From the NCBI GenBank assembly GCA_900543625.1, contig UQSF01000014.1, positions 1-54,443 on the forward strand: a stretch of DNA of 54,443 nucleotides. The letters are read 5' to 3'. The notes under the pieces are model-generated. The model did no database searches, was not told where the DNA came from, and was given only the letters and a program-made list of their open reading frames with translations. Position 1 is the first letter of the stretch; each line of letters begins with the position of its first letter. The stretch comes from an uncultured Eubacteriales bacterium. GTDB taxonomy: Bacteria > Bacillota > Clostridia > Oscillospirales > Oscillospiraceae. This document shows positions 6,708-15,417 of this stretch, piece by piece. The position numbers and the translations under genes were made by a program.

Positions 6708-7907
6708 ATGGGCAATGTCATCGGTATTGTGGCCGAATATAACCCGTTTCATAACGGGCATGCGCGGCTCATCGAGCAGACGCGCGCGCAGCTCGGCGCA
6801 GTGTGCCCGGTCGTGTGCGTCATGTCGGGCGACTTTGTGCAGCGCGGCAGTCCGGCGGTATATTCCAAGTTTGCGCGCGCGGAGGCAGCCGTGCGCTGCG
6901 GGGCGGATCTGGTGCTGGAGCTGCCGCTGCCGTGGTCACTGTCGTCAGCGGAGGGCTTTGCGCGCGGCGCTGTGGGACTGCTGGGCAGTCTCGGCGTCGT
7001 GACGCATCTGAGCTTCGGCAGCGAGTGCGGCGAGCTCGATCCGCTGCAGCGGGTGGCGGAGGCGCTGCTCGATCCGCTGCTGGGCGAGGATCTGCGCGCG
7101 GAGCTGCGCAGCGGCATCCCCTTTGCAGCCGCGCGCCAGCAGGCGGTCGCGCGGCGCGTGGGCGCGCTCGCAGAGCTGCTGCAGGCGCCGAACAACATCC
7201 TTGCCGTGGAGTATCTCAAGGCGATCTACGACCAGCGGCTGGAGCTGCACCCGCTGACGGTCCTGCGCACCGGCGCGCAGCACGACCGCTTCGCGGAGGG
7301 GAACATCCGCTCGGCGTCCGAGCTGCGCATGCGCATCGGCGCAGGGGAGGATGTGTCCGCATTTCTGCCGCGAGCGGCAGCGGAGATCTGTGCCCGGGAA
7401 AAGACGCGCGGCCGCGGTCCGGTTCTGCCGGAGGCGCTCGAGAGCGCGCTGCTGTCGCGGCTGCGGATGCTGCCGCAGTCGGCCTATAACGCGCTGCCCG
7501 GTGCGACCGAGGGGCTGGGCAACAGCCTGTACCGCGCCGCACACGAGGAGCCGACGCTTGACGGCGTGCTCGCGGCGGCAAAGTCCAAGCGCTATGCGCT
7601 TGCACGCCTGCGGCGCATGACGATGTGTGCGGCGCTGGGCGTGACCGCCGGTATGGACGGCGGCATCCCGCCGTATGCGCGGGTGCTGGCCATCGGCGCA
7701 CAGGGCAGGGAACTGCTGCGCGCGATCGACGCGCGCACCGCCGTGCCGGTCATTACAAAGCCCGCCGCCGGACGCAATCTGCCGGGCTCGGCAGGGGAGA
7801 TCTTCGCGCTGACGGCGGATGCGCACGATCTCTATGTGCTCGGCTGCCCGGCGCGGGAGGAACGCCGCTGCGGCGGCGACTGGCGCGCGAGCCCGTTTGT
7901 GCTGTAA
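6708..7907 (+). CDS. tmcAL: tRNA(Met) cytidine acetate ligase
   Basis: Forms N4-acetylcytidine at the wobble position of elongator tRNA-Met from acetate and ATP through an acetyl-adenylate. 399 residues. The nucleotidyltransferase-like N-terminus carries GIVAEYNPFHNGHARLI (HxGH motif) and MSGDFVQRGSPAV, followed by LELPLPW and APNNILAVEYLKAI, all typical of the YlbM/TmcAL family. GAAAGAAGGTG precedes the ATG. It is divergent from acetate kinase, so acetate production and an acetate-using tRNA modifier share one promoter region. No terminator is evident before the liv promoter. Confidence 0.92.
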   Translation: MGNVIGIVAEYNPFHNGHARLIEQTRAQLGAVCPVVCVMSGDFVQRGSPAVYSKFARAEAAVRCGADLVLELPLPWSLSSAEGFARGAVGLLGSLGVVTHLSFGSECGELDPLQRVAEALLDPLLGEDLRAELRSGIPFAAARQQAVARRVGALAELLQAPNNILAVEYLKAIYDQRLELHPLTVLRTGAQHDRFAEGNIRSASELRMRIGAGEDVSAFLPRAAAEICAREKTRGRGPVLPEALESALLSRLRMLPQSAYNALPGATEGLGNSLYRAAHEEPTLDGVLAAAKSKRYALARLRRMTMCAALGVTAGMDGGIPPYARVLAIGAQGRELLRAIDARTAVPVITKPAAGRNLPGSAGEIFALTADAHDLYVLGCPAREERRCGGDWRASPFVL

Positions 7908-7972
7908 ATGCGGCGATACCCCTGTCCGTGAACATTTCAAAAAAATAATATGAATATTTCGTGAAATTGATA

Positions 7973-8001
7973 TTGCATTTTTGTCCAAACGATAGTATAA
8001 T
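7973..8001 (+). promoter_or_regulatory. Promoter of the liv operon
   Basis: TTGCAT (7973-7978), 17-bp spacer, perfect TATAAT (7996-8001). The start site would be near 8008, giving a 70-nt leader before livJ. Confidence 0.75.
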
Positions 8002-8078
8002 TCATGCATATTCGTTTCAAGGACAAATGTTCGTCTTACATGGACATCGCCTGAAAAGAAAAGAATGGAGGAATAACA

Positions 8079-9254
8079 ATGAAGAAAGCGATTGCTTTGC
8101 TGCTCGCGTTGGTCATGGTGTTTGCTCTGTGCGCCTGCGGTGGCGGCGGTGACTCGGCCGGCGGCGACAAGGTCGTGAAGATCGGCGTGTTCGAGCCTGC
8201 CAGCGGCGACTCCGGCGCCGGCGGCAAGAAGGAAATGCTCGGCATGCAGTATGCCAACCAGGAGACCCCGACCGTCGAGATCGGCGGCGAGACCTACAAG
8301 GTCGAGCTCGTCTACTCCGACAACGGTTCCGACTCCGCCAAGGCTGTCTCGGCGGCTTCCAAGCTCGTCAACGAGAAGGTTTCGCTCGTGCTCGGCTCCT
8401 ACGGCTCCGGCGTGTCCATCGCCGCGTCCGACACGTTCAAGCAGGCCGGCATCCCGGCCATCGGCGTGACGTGCACGAACCCGAACGTTACGGCCGGCAA
8501 CAGCCACTACTTCCGCATCTGCTTCCTTGACCCGTTCCAGGGCACGGTTCTTGCCAACTATGCTTCTTCCGAGCTCAAGGCCAAGAAGGCCTACTGCCTC
8601 GGTGAGAACGGCAACGAGTATGACCAGGGTCTGGTCACCTTCTTCAAGCAGGCGTTTGAGAAGGCCGGCGGCACCGTCGTGACCGACTCCTTCCCGAAGG
8701 ACAACTCCGACTTCAGCTCCTACCTGAACAAGGCCAAGGATCAGGGCTGCGATGTCATCTTCGCGCCTGTCTCCATCGCCTACTCCACGCAGATCGTCAA
8801 CCAGGCGGCTTCCCTGAACATCTCGCTGCCGATGCTCGGCTCCGATACGTGGGATGACAACATGGTCCTGCAGGCTGCCAAGGGCAAGGACGTCAAGGTC
8901 TTCGTTTCCACCTTCTATGCCGAAGGCGGCAACCAGAAGTTCGACGACGGCATCAAGGCCTACATCAACGGCAATGCCGATGCCAAGACCACCAACGGCG
9001 GCGACGATACCGTCTCTGCTGTGACGGCCATGGGCTATGACGTTTACTATGTCGCGCTCGAGGCGCTCAAGGCCGCCGGCTCCACCGATCCGGCCAAGGT
9101 CATGGAAGCGCTGCCCGGCGTGACCTATGACGGCGTTTCCGGCCACATCGCCTTTGACGATACCGGCGACGCGATCCGCGACACTGCTTACATCAAGACC
9201 ATCGACGCCGCTGCCGGCGCGTGGACGTTCGTGACGCAGCAGAAGGCTTCCTGA
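8079..9254 (+). CDS. livJ: Branched-chain amino acid ABC transporter, substrate-binding lipoprotein
   Basis: 391 residues with a lipoprotein signal (MKKAIALLLALVMVFALCAC; lipobox LCAC, lipidated Cys at residue 20), then a Gly/Asp linker and a type I periplasmic-binding fold beginning KIGVFEPASGDSGAGG. The protein would be anchored outside the membrane and hand leucine, isoleucine or valine (or a related compound) to LivHM. GGAGG lies seven bases before the ATG. It uses more TCC/AAG/GCC codons than its neighbours, consistent with high expression. A UUCG-loop terminator follows directly, which would keep this gene more abundant than the permease genes. Substrate is by family only. Confidence 0.93.
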   Translation: MKKAIALLLALVMVFALCACGGGGDSAGGDKVVKIGVFEPASGDSGAGGKKEMLGMQYANQETPTVEIGGETYKVELVYSDNGSDSAKAVSAASKLVNEKVSLVLGSYGSGVSIAASDTFKQAGIPAIGVTCTNPNVTAGNSHYFRICFLDPFQGTVLANYASSELKAKKAYCLGENGNEYDQGLVTFFKQAFEKAGGTVVTDSFPKDNSDFSSYLNKAKDQGCDVIFAPVSIAYSTQIVNQAASLNISLPMLGSDTWDDNMVLQAAKGKDVKVFVSTFYAEGGNQKFDDGIKAYINGNADAKTTNGGDDTVSAVTAMGYDVYYVALEALKAAGSTDPAKVMEALPGVTYDGVSGHIAFDDTGDAIRDTAYIKTIDAAAGAWTFVTQQKAS

Positions 9255-9287
9255 GCCTCTGATCTCGTCTGAGACTCAAAGAACCCG

Positions 9288-9311
9288 GGGGGAGCTTCGG
9301 CTCCCCCTTTT
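9288..9311 (+). terminator. Partial terminator between livJ and livH
   Basis: GGGGGAGC (9288-9295), UUCG loop, GCTCCCCC (9300-9307), then TTTT. Transcription of livHMGF must read through or restart. Further GC-rich inverted repeats (about 9322-9360) follow, including CGCGG/CCGCG ahead of TTTTT. Confidence 0.85.
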
Positions 9312-9403
9312 GGGATTTTGAGCGGCTGCGAAAGCCGCGGAGGCTCCGCGTTTTTCGCGGCGGCTCAAGCTCCGCCTTGCAAACGATAGAGAGAGGGAAA
9401 CAA

Positions 9404-10279
9404 ATGGAATTTTTTGTCGCTCAAATGTTATCCGGCATTTCGCTGGGCGGCCAGTATGCGCTCATCGCCATCGGCTACACGATGGTCTACGGCATCCTGC
9501 GCCTGATTAACTTCGCACACGGCGACGTGTTCATGTGTGCAGGTCTGATGATGGTGTTCATGTGCGCGTCTCTGCCGGTGTATGTGTCCATTCCGCTTAT
9601 GCTCGTGCTGACGGTGCTGCTCGGCTTCGTCATCGAGCGCGCGGCCTATAAGCCGCTTCGCAGCGCGCCGCGTATGTCGGTCATGATCTCGGCCATCGGC
9701 GTGAGTTACCTGCTGCAGAACGTGGCGCTCTACGCCACCGGCGGCCAGCCGCAAACATATCCGTCGCTGCCGTTCGTGTCCGACACAGTCACGATCCTCG
9801 GCGCGACCACGCACGTGGTCACGGTCGTCACGCCCGTGCTCGTGCTCGTGCTCGTGCTGCTGCTGCAGTGGCTCATCAACCACACCAAGATCGGCATGGC
9901 CATGCGCGCGGTCGCAAAGGATTTTGAGACCAGCCAGCTCATGGGCATCCAGATCAACAAGGTCATCTCCGTGACGTTTATCATCGGCTCGTTCCTTGCC
10001 GCTGTCGGCTCGCTGCTGTACTTCACGAACTACCCGACCGTCATCCCGACCTCCGGCGCCATGCCGGGTCTGAAGGCGTTTGTCGCTGCGGTGTTCGGCG
10101 GTATCGGCTCGATCCCCGGCGCCGTGATCGGCGCGTTCATCATCGGCATCTGCGAGACGCTCATCAAGGGCACCAGCATGACGGTGTTCTCCGATGCGTT
10201 CACGTTCGCGCTGCTGATCGTTATCCTCGTGGTCAAGCCCACCGGCCTGTTCGGTGAAAAGGCCACGGACAAAGTCTGA
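9404..10279 (+). CDS. livH: Branched-chain amino acid ABC transporter permease LivH
   Basis: 291 residues from the ATG at 9404 (GAGAGGGA upstream; an earlier in-frame ATG at 9377 lacks a site). A BPD_transp_2-type inner-membrane permease with about eight hydrophobic segments and the family start MEFFVAQMLSGISLGGQYAL, then NFAHGDVFM and the conserved loop ALRAVAKDFETSQLMGI-like stretch (AMRAVAKDFETSQLMGIQIN) that contacts the ATPases. Partner of LivM. Followed after 14 bp by livM. Confidence 0.94.
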   Translation: MEFFVAQMLSGISLGGQYALIAIGYTMVYGILRLINFAHGDVFMCAGLMMVFMCASLPVYVSIPLMLVLTVLLGFVIERAAYKPLRSAPRMSVMISAIGVSYLLQNVALYATGGQPQTYPSLPFVSDTVTILGATTHVVTVVTPVLVLVLVLLLQWLINHTKIGMAMRAVAKDFETSQLMGIQINKVISVTFIIGSFLAAVGSLLYFTNYPTVIPTSGAMPGLKAFVAAVFGGIGSIPGAVIGAFIIGICETLIKGTSMTVFSDAFTFALLIVILVVKPTGLFGEKATDKV

Positions 10280-10293
10280 GAGGGGGGATCACT

Positions 10294-11496
10294 GTGCTGA
10301 AAGCGAAAGACAAACAAGCGCGCCGCGGCAACTGGATCACCTTCGCCATCGTGCTCGCGCTCACGCTCATAACGATGGTGCTGGAAAACGTCATGTCTCC
10401 CGGCTCTCTGCTCTTTACGGTCATCAAAAAGGGCGCGGTGTACTCGCTCGTCGCCGTGTCCATGAACCTACTCAACGGCTTTACAGGCCTGTTCTCGCTC
10501 GGTCAGGCGGGTTTCATGCTGCTCGGCGCGTATGCCTACGCGATCTTCATGATCCCGGATGCCGCGCGCGAGGGCGTGTATTACCTCTTCGGCGGGTCGA
10601 GCGTCCACTTCTCGTTTCAGGAGATGTTCCAGCACCTGTTCGGCGCCAGCGGCTTCGGCGGCGGCGTGAGCCTGGTGCTCGGCGTGCTGGTCGCCATCAT
10701 CTTTGCGGGTCTGGTCGCGGCGCTCTTTGCGTATCTGATCGGTCTGCCGGTGCTGCGCCTCAAGAGCGACTATCTGGCCATCGCCACGCTCGGCTTTGCC
10801 GAGATCCTGCGCGCCATCTTCCAGTGGCAGGCGCTCGGCAAGGTCACCAACGGCGCGAACATCCTCAAGGGCTATCCGACGTTTGCCGACTTCAACATTA
10901 CGAACGCTTCCGGCAAGGTGCTCTTCCGCCTGAGCGCGGTCATGCCGATCCTGCTTGCCGGCGGGTGCATCTTCATCATCGTCCTGCTCATCAACTCCTC
11001 CTACGGCCGCGCGTTCAAGGCCATCCGCGACGATGAGATCGCGGCGGAGGCCATGGGTGTGAACCTCGAAAAGCACAAGAGCCTGTCCTTTGTCATCAGC
11101 TCGTTTTTCGCGGGCGTGTCCGGCGCGCTCTTTGCGATGTTCGCAACGACCGTGCAGGCCAAGGTCTTTACCTCGGCCATGACCTATGAGATCCTGCTCA
11201 TCGTCGTCATCGGCGGCATCGGCTCGGTCTCCGGCAGCTGCATCGCCTCCTTCCTGTACATCGCCTGCTCCGAGTGGTGGCTGCGCTTCCTCGACAACGA
11301 GGCGTATATCGGCGCGTTTAAGGTGCCGCTGCTGCGCAACGGCTTCCGCATGGTCGTGTTCTCGGTCATCATCATGATCGTTGTGCTCTTTTTCCGCAAG
11401 GGCATCATGGGCGAGCGCGAGCTGCCGGATCTGTTCCGCAAGCGCCCAAAAAAGGCAAAAAAGAACGTAGTTGAGGAGGGCAAAGCAGATGCGTAA
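10294..11496 (+). CDS. livM: Branched-chain amino acid ABC transporter permease LivM
   Basis: 400 residues, GTG start at 10294 behind GAGAGGGGGG. About nine to ten membrane segments, with SMNLLNGFTGLFSLGQAGFM, LRLKSDYLAIATLGFAEI and the ATPase-contact loop GRAFKAIRDDEIAAEAMGV characteristic of LivM. It has an extra periplasmic/loop segment around YLFGGSSVHFSFQEMFQHLF. The tail is Lys-rich. Its stop overlaps the livG start by 8 bp. Confidence 0.94.
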   Translation: MLKAKDKQARRGNWITFAIVLALTLITMVLENVMSPGSLLFTVIKKGAVYSLVAVSMNLLNGFTGLFSLGQAGFMLLGAYAYAIFMIPDAAREGVYYLFGGSSVHFSFQEMFQHLFGASGFGGGVSLVLGVLVAIIFAGLVAALFAYLIGLPVLRLKSDYLAIATLGFAEILRAIFQWQALGKVTNGANILKGYPTFADFNITNASGKVLFRLSAVMPILLAGGCIFIIVLLINSSYGRAFKAIRDDEIAAEAMGVNLEKHKSLSFVISSFFAGVSGALFAMFATTVQAKVFTSAMTYEILLIVVIGGIGSVSGSCIASFLYIACSEWWLRFLDNEAYIGAFKVPLLRNGFRMVVFSVIIMIVVLFFRKGIMGERELPDLFRKRPKKAKKNVVEEGKADA

Positions 11497-12400
11497 GGAC
11501 ATCCTCAGCGTGGAGAATATCACGATGCAGTTCGGCGGCGTCGTCGCCGTCAACAACCTCTCGCTGCACATTCCCGAGGGGCAGATCGTGGCGCTCATCG
11601 GCCCGAACGGCGCCGGAAAGACCACGGCCTTCAACTGCATCACCGGCGTGTATGAGCCGACCAACGGCCTCGTCAAATTCCTCGGCGAGCCAATGGTCCG
11701 CAACCATCCGACCGGCAAGATGAAAAAGCTCTATAAGGGCGAAAACCCGCTGCTTTATACAAGCCAATACGATCCCGGCGACGAGACGAAAGAGCAGATG
11801 CTCCTGCGCGACCCGCTGGCACGCACGGGCAAGATCCTCTCGCCGACACCGGATAAGATCACGCAGCTCGGCATTGCGCGCACGTTCCAGAACATCCGCC
11901 TGTGGAAGAGCATGACGGTATTTGAAAACGTGCTCGTGGCAAAGCACATGCGCGCCAGGCAGAACGTTTTTTCCGCTACCTTCCGCGGCAACGCCAAGGA
12001 AGAAAAGCGTATGCGCGACGAGACCATGGCGCTGCTCGCGGAGCAAGGACTGGAAAAGTATAAGGACGACATTGCCACGAGCCTTCCCTACGGTATCCAG
12101 CGCCGGCTCGAGATCGCCCGCGCGCTGGCGACCGATCCGAAGCTGCTGCTGCTCGACGAGCCGGCGGCCGGCATGAACCCGCAGGAGACGCTCGAGCTCG
12201 CGGCGTTTATCCACGAGCTGCGCGACAAGTACGACCTGACGATCTTCCTGATCGAGCACCACATGGATCTGGTCATGCGCATCTCCGATTATATCTACGT
12301 CATCGACTTCGGCAGCGAGATCGCGCAGGGTGTCCCGCAGGAGATCCAGAACAATCAGCACGTGATCGATGCCTATCTGGGGGTTGTGGAAGATGAGTGA
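11489..12400 (+). CDS. livG: Branched-chain amino acid ABC transporter ATPase LivG, with insertion
   Basis: 303 residues from ATG 11489 (GAGGAGGG upstream, overlapping livM by 8 bp). Walker A GPNGAGKTT at 38-46, Q-loop in GIARTFQNIRL at about 128-138, signature LPYGIQRRLEIARAL, Walker B LLLLDEPAAGMNP, switch His in IEHHMDL. Compared with the usual LivG (about 255 residues), roughly 45 extra residues, charged and rich in Lys/Pro/Asp, lie between Walker A and the Q-loop (about 70-125), where LivG normally has a short loop. The frame is intact through it and the catalytic motifs are all kept, so the enzyme should be active. Confidence 0.93.
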   Translation: MRKDILSVENITMQFGGVVAVNNLSLHIPEGQIVALIGPNGAGKTTAFNCITGVYEPTNGLVKFLGEPMVRNHPTGKMKKLYKGENPLLYTSQYDPGDETKEQMLLRDPLARTGKILSPTPDKITQLGIARTFQNIRLWKSMTVFENVLVAKHMRARQNVFSATFRGNAKEEKRMRDETMALLAEQGLEKYKDDIATSLPYGIQRRLEIARALATDPKLLLLDEPAAGMNPQETLELAAFIHELRDKYDLTIFLIEHHMDLVMRISDYIYVIDFGSEIAQGVPQEIQNNQHVIDAYLGVVEDE

Positions 12401-13103
12401 ACCGATTCTGAAAATTGAAGACCTGCAGGTCAATTACGGCGGCATCGAGGCCGTCAAGGGCATCTCGTTCGAAGTGCAGGAGGGGCAGATCGTCACGCTC
12501 ATCGGCTCCAACGGCGCCGGCAAGAGCTCCACGCTGCGCACGATCTCCGGCCTTGTCAAGCCGAGCGACGGCAAGATCCTGTTTGCGGGTGAGGATATCA
12601 CCGGCAAAGATCCGACGCAGATCGTGACGCAGGGCGTCACGCTTGTGCCGGAGGGACGGCGCATCTTCCCCGACATGACCGTGCTGGAAAACCTCAAGAT
12701 CGGCGCATATCTGCGCAAGGACGATCTGTCCGCGGACATCGAGTGGGTGTACAGCCTGTTCCCGCGCCTGAAAGAGCGCAGCTGGCAGGCCGGCGGCACG
12801 CTCTCCGGCGGCGAGCAGCAGATGCTCGCGGTCGGCCGTGCGCTCATGAGCCGCCCGAAGCTGCTGATGATGGACGAGCCGTCGCTCGGTCTCGCGCCGC
12901 TGGTCGTGCGCGACATTTTCTCCATCATTCAGGAGATCAACAAGCAGGGCGTGACCATTCTGCTCATCGAGCAGAACGCGAACATGGCGCTCAAGATCGC
13001 CGATGTCGGCTACGTGCTCGAGACCGGACGCATCACACTGACAGGCAGCGGCAAGGAGCTGCTGAGCAACGACGCGGTGCGTGCGGCATACCTCGGCGCA
13101 TAA
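12393..13103 (+). CDS. livF: Branched-chain amino acid ABC transporter ATPase LivF
   Basis: 236 residues from ATG 12393, overlapping the livG stop by 8 bp (ATGAGTGA). Walker A GSNGAGKSST, Q-loop-region VPEGRRIFPDMTVLENL (typical of LivF), signature LSGGEQQMLAVGRALM, Walker B LLMMDEPSLGLAP, switch His replaced in context by LLIEQNANMAL as is normal for LivF. Pairs with LivG as the nucleotide-binding heterodimer. Last gene of livJHMGF, followed by a strong terminator. Confidence 0.95.
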   Translation: MSEPILKIEDLQVNYGGIEAVKGISFEVQEGQIVTLIGSNGAGKSSTLRTISGLVKPSDGKILFAGEDITGKDPTQIVTQGVTLVPEGRRIFPDMTVLENLKIGAYLRKDDLSADIEWVYSLFPRLKERSWQAGGTLSGGEQQMLAVGRALMSRPKLLMMDEPSLGLAPLVVRDIFSIIQEINKQGVTILLIEQNANMALKIADVGYVLETGRITLTGSGKELLSNDAVRAAYLGA

Positions 13104-13121
13104 ACGGATACAAAAACCGAA

Positions 13122-13154
13122 CGGGAGACCGCCAGCGGCGGTCTTCCGTTTTTT
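13122..13154 (+). terminator. Terminator of the liv operon
   Basis: 12-bp stem (13122-13133 with 13137-13148, one G-T pair, loop AGC) followed by six T. Confidence 0.9.
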
Positions 13155-13165
13155 CGGAACATTTC

Positions 13166-13194
13166 TTGACCATGTGCGTCGAATCCTGTACAAT
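13166..13194 (+). promoter_or_regulatory. Promoter of the beta-propeller lipoprotein gene
   Basis: TTGACC (13166-13171), 17-bp spacer, TACAAT (13189-13194); leader of about 30 nt. Confidence 0.7.
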
Positions 13195-13229
13195 ACCGTT
13201 GAAACCATCGAAGGATCGAGAGGTGTACT

Positions 13230-15107
13230 ATGAAAAAAATTCTTTCCGGAATTCTGGCGCTGTGCCTGTCGCTTGCGCTGCTGAGTGCCTGTGACCGCGG
13301 CGGGCAGCCCGACAAGACGGTGACGGCCGGCGGCCTGACATTTGCCAAAAGCTACAGTGAGGTCTATTCCGCACTTACCGACGCGCAAAAGGCGATCGCC
13401 GAGCGCAACACACTGCTCAACACCGGTGCAGATTCATCTGAGCCCAACGGTGCAGGCGCTGCCGGCGAGGGCTCGGAGGGCACGTTCTACTCCGGCACGA
13501 ACGTGCAGGTCGAGGGCGTGGACGAGGGCGACATCGTCAAGACGGACGGCAAGTATATCTACATTCTGCGCGGCAGCGAGATGGTCGTCATGCAGGCCGA
13601 CGGCGAGGATGTTACGGACGTGTCCAACGTCTTTGCCGGTCAGGACTGGGAGCAGACGACGACGGAGGACGGCCTGGCGCACACGCAGGAAAAACTGCCG
13701 ACAGAGCTGTATCTGTCGGGCAGCCGTGCTGTCGTTGTCTCGGCCTATTCCGACTGGACGGATACAGGCAGCGCGGATGACACGGTGACCGGCTTCGGCC
13801 AGGATTACGTCGCAGTCGATATCTACGACGTGACCGACCCGACCGCGCCGGCGCTTGTCAAGTCGTTCGGGCAGGACGGCTACAAGATCGCCTCGCGCAT
13901 GATCGATGGCGTGCTCTACCTGTGCTCGTCGTATTATCCCGCGAACCCCGAAAAGGGCGATGAGACAACGTTTGCCCCCCGGCTGTACGATGGAGACGCG
14001 GCGACGGTCATGCCCTGCGGCAGCATCGGCCTCATGCCGGACGGCGATTCGATGACCTATGCGGTCGCGGCGTCGTATGACATCGCCTCCGGCGAGCGGC
14101 TGTCGAGCCAGTCTGTGCTCGGCGGCGGCGACAATGTGTATATGAACAAGGAGAATCTCTACCTGTGTGCGAGCATCTACGATGACGGTGCGGGCAAGAC
14201 CTATAAGGACGGCAGCTATACCGTCACAGACTATACCTCAAGTGTGAACACGGTCGTCAACCGCTTCGCGATCGCGGACGGCAAGCTCACCTTTGCCGCC
14301 AACGGTGCGGTGCCCGGTGCGCTCAATAATCAGTTCTCGCTCGACGAGCGTGATGGCTATCTGCGTATGGCCACGACCGAGCAGACCTATTCCTACAGTG
14401 TCTACCGTGACGAGAAGCATGACTTTGAAAACACGAAGGCGGACGAAGACGGCATGCAGACGCGCAACGATGTCTATGTGCTCGATGCCTCGCTCAAGAC
14501 CGTCGGCAGCGTGACAGGCCTTGCGGAAGGAGAGCAGGTGTTCTCCGCGCGCTTTGACGGCGATTACGGCTATCTGTGCACTTACCGCCAGACCGACCCG
14601 GTCTTTGCGGTCGATCTGACCGAGCCGACGAATCCGAAGGTCGTCGGTGAGCTCAAGCTCAGCGGCTACTCGGACTATCTGCACGTCTGGTCGGATGGGC
14701 TGCTGTTCGGTCTCGGTATGGAGACGCAGTCGGTCGGCGCGAACACGACCGTGGACGGTATGAAGCTCGTCATGATCGATACGTCCGATCCCGCGAAGCT
14801 GCACGATCTGCACACGCAGGCGATTGACGCTGACTACAGCGAGGCGCTGAACAACCACAAGGCCATTCTGGTCGACAGCGGCAAGGACATCATCGCCTTC
14901 CCGGCGGAAAACAGCTATCTCGTCTATGGCTATTCGGCGGATGACGGCTTCACGCTGCGCAAGGAGATCTCCGTCTCGCAGTGGGACGGGAATAACCGCG
15001 GCCTCTATATCGGCGACTACTTCTATGTCGTCGGTTCGGATCAGATCAACGTGCTCGACCTGAATACGCTCGAGAATGTGGCGCAGGCGATCATCCCGCG
15101 CGGATGA
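13230..15107 (+). CDS. Beta-propeller domain lipoprotein
   Basis: 625 residues. N-terminal lipoprotein signal (MKKILSGILALCLSLALLSAC, lipobox LSAC with Cys21 lipidated). A helical segment follows (SYSEVYSALTDAQKAIAERN), then a low-complexity linker, then NVQVEGVDEGDIVKTDGKYI, the diagnostic start of the secreted beta-propeller family (PF09826 type). Repeated blade-like strands recur to the end, such as VAVDIYDVTDPTAPALVKSF and FAVDLTEPTNPKVVGELKL. Such proteins sit outside the membrane; their substrate is unknown, although some carry peptidase-inhibitor or binding roles. It is monocistronic, between a terminator and the hairpin array. Family call is good, function open. Confidence 0.82.
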   Translation: MKKILSGILALCLSLALLSACDRGGQPDKTVTAGGLTFAKSYSEVYSALTDAQKAIAERNTLLNTGADSSEPNGAGAAGEGSEGTFYSGTNVQVEGVDEGDIVKTDGKYIYILRGSEMVVMQADGEDVTDVSNVFAGQDWEQTTTEDGLAHTQEKLPTELYLSGSRAVVVSAYSDWTDTGSADDTVTGFGQDYVAVDIYDVTDPTAPALVKSFGQDGYKIASRMIDGVLYLCSSYYPANPEKGDETTFAPRLYDGDAATVMPCGSIGLMPDGDSMTYAVAASYDIASGERLSSQSVLGGGDNVYMNKENLYLCASIYDDGAGKTYKDGSYTVTDYTSSVNTVVNRFAIADGKLTFAANGAVPGALNNQFSLDERDGYLRMATTEQTYSYSVYRDEKHDFENTKADEDGMQTRNDVYVLDASLKTVGSVTGLAEGEQVFSARFDGDYGYLCTYRQTDPVFAVDLTEPTNPKVVGELKLSGYSDYLHVWSDGLLFGLGMETQSVGANTTVDGMKLVMIDTSDPAKLHDLHTQAIDADYSEALNNHKAILVDSGKDIIAFPAENSYLVYGYSADDGFTLRKEISVSQWDGNNRGLYIGDYFYVVGSDQINVLDLNTLENVAQAIIPRG

Positions 15108-15358
15108 AGAAATTTTCGGCTTATACTTGCGGGCGGTGCGCTTCGGCGCGCCGCCTGCTTCCGTTTCCCTAAAAGCCTCGCAGAGTTTCGCCGCCGGGCG
15201 GCGAAAGAAAATTCGATCATTTTCTCCGGCGGCATGTGCGTCGGAGAAAATACTTTTCAGGCTGCAAGTGTGGAATTTGTGCGCCGCTGGCACACAAATT
15301 ATGCGCGCAGCAGACTGCAGACCTTTTGTCGGAAAACCACTTGGGTTTTTCGACAGGC

Positions 15359-15393
15359 AACAGGCGGTGCGCTTTGGCGCACCGCCTGTTTAC
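15359..15393 (+). terminator. Hairpin (f), possible terminator before prfA
   Basis: A 14-bp perfect stem with a 4-nt loop and a short T-stretch (GTTTACATTTT). It is the last hairpin of the cluster and overlaps the -35 of the prfA promoter, so it could end readthrough from upstream. The T-run is weak. Confidence 0.45.
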
Positions 15394-15417
15394 ATTTTCG
15401 CGCCTGTGTGCTACACT
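15389..15417 (+). promoter_or_regulatory. prfA promoter
   Basis: TTTACA (15389-15394), 17-bp spacer, TACACT (15412-15417). The -35 begins in the right arm of hairpin (f). Leader of about 33 nt. Confidence 0.5.

Noticed and set aside
15129..15390. CRISPR array
   Set aside because: The repeats are different palindromes without regular unit and spacer lengths, and no cas genes are near.
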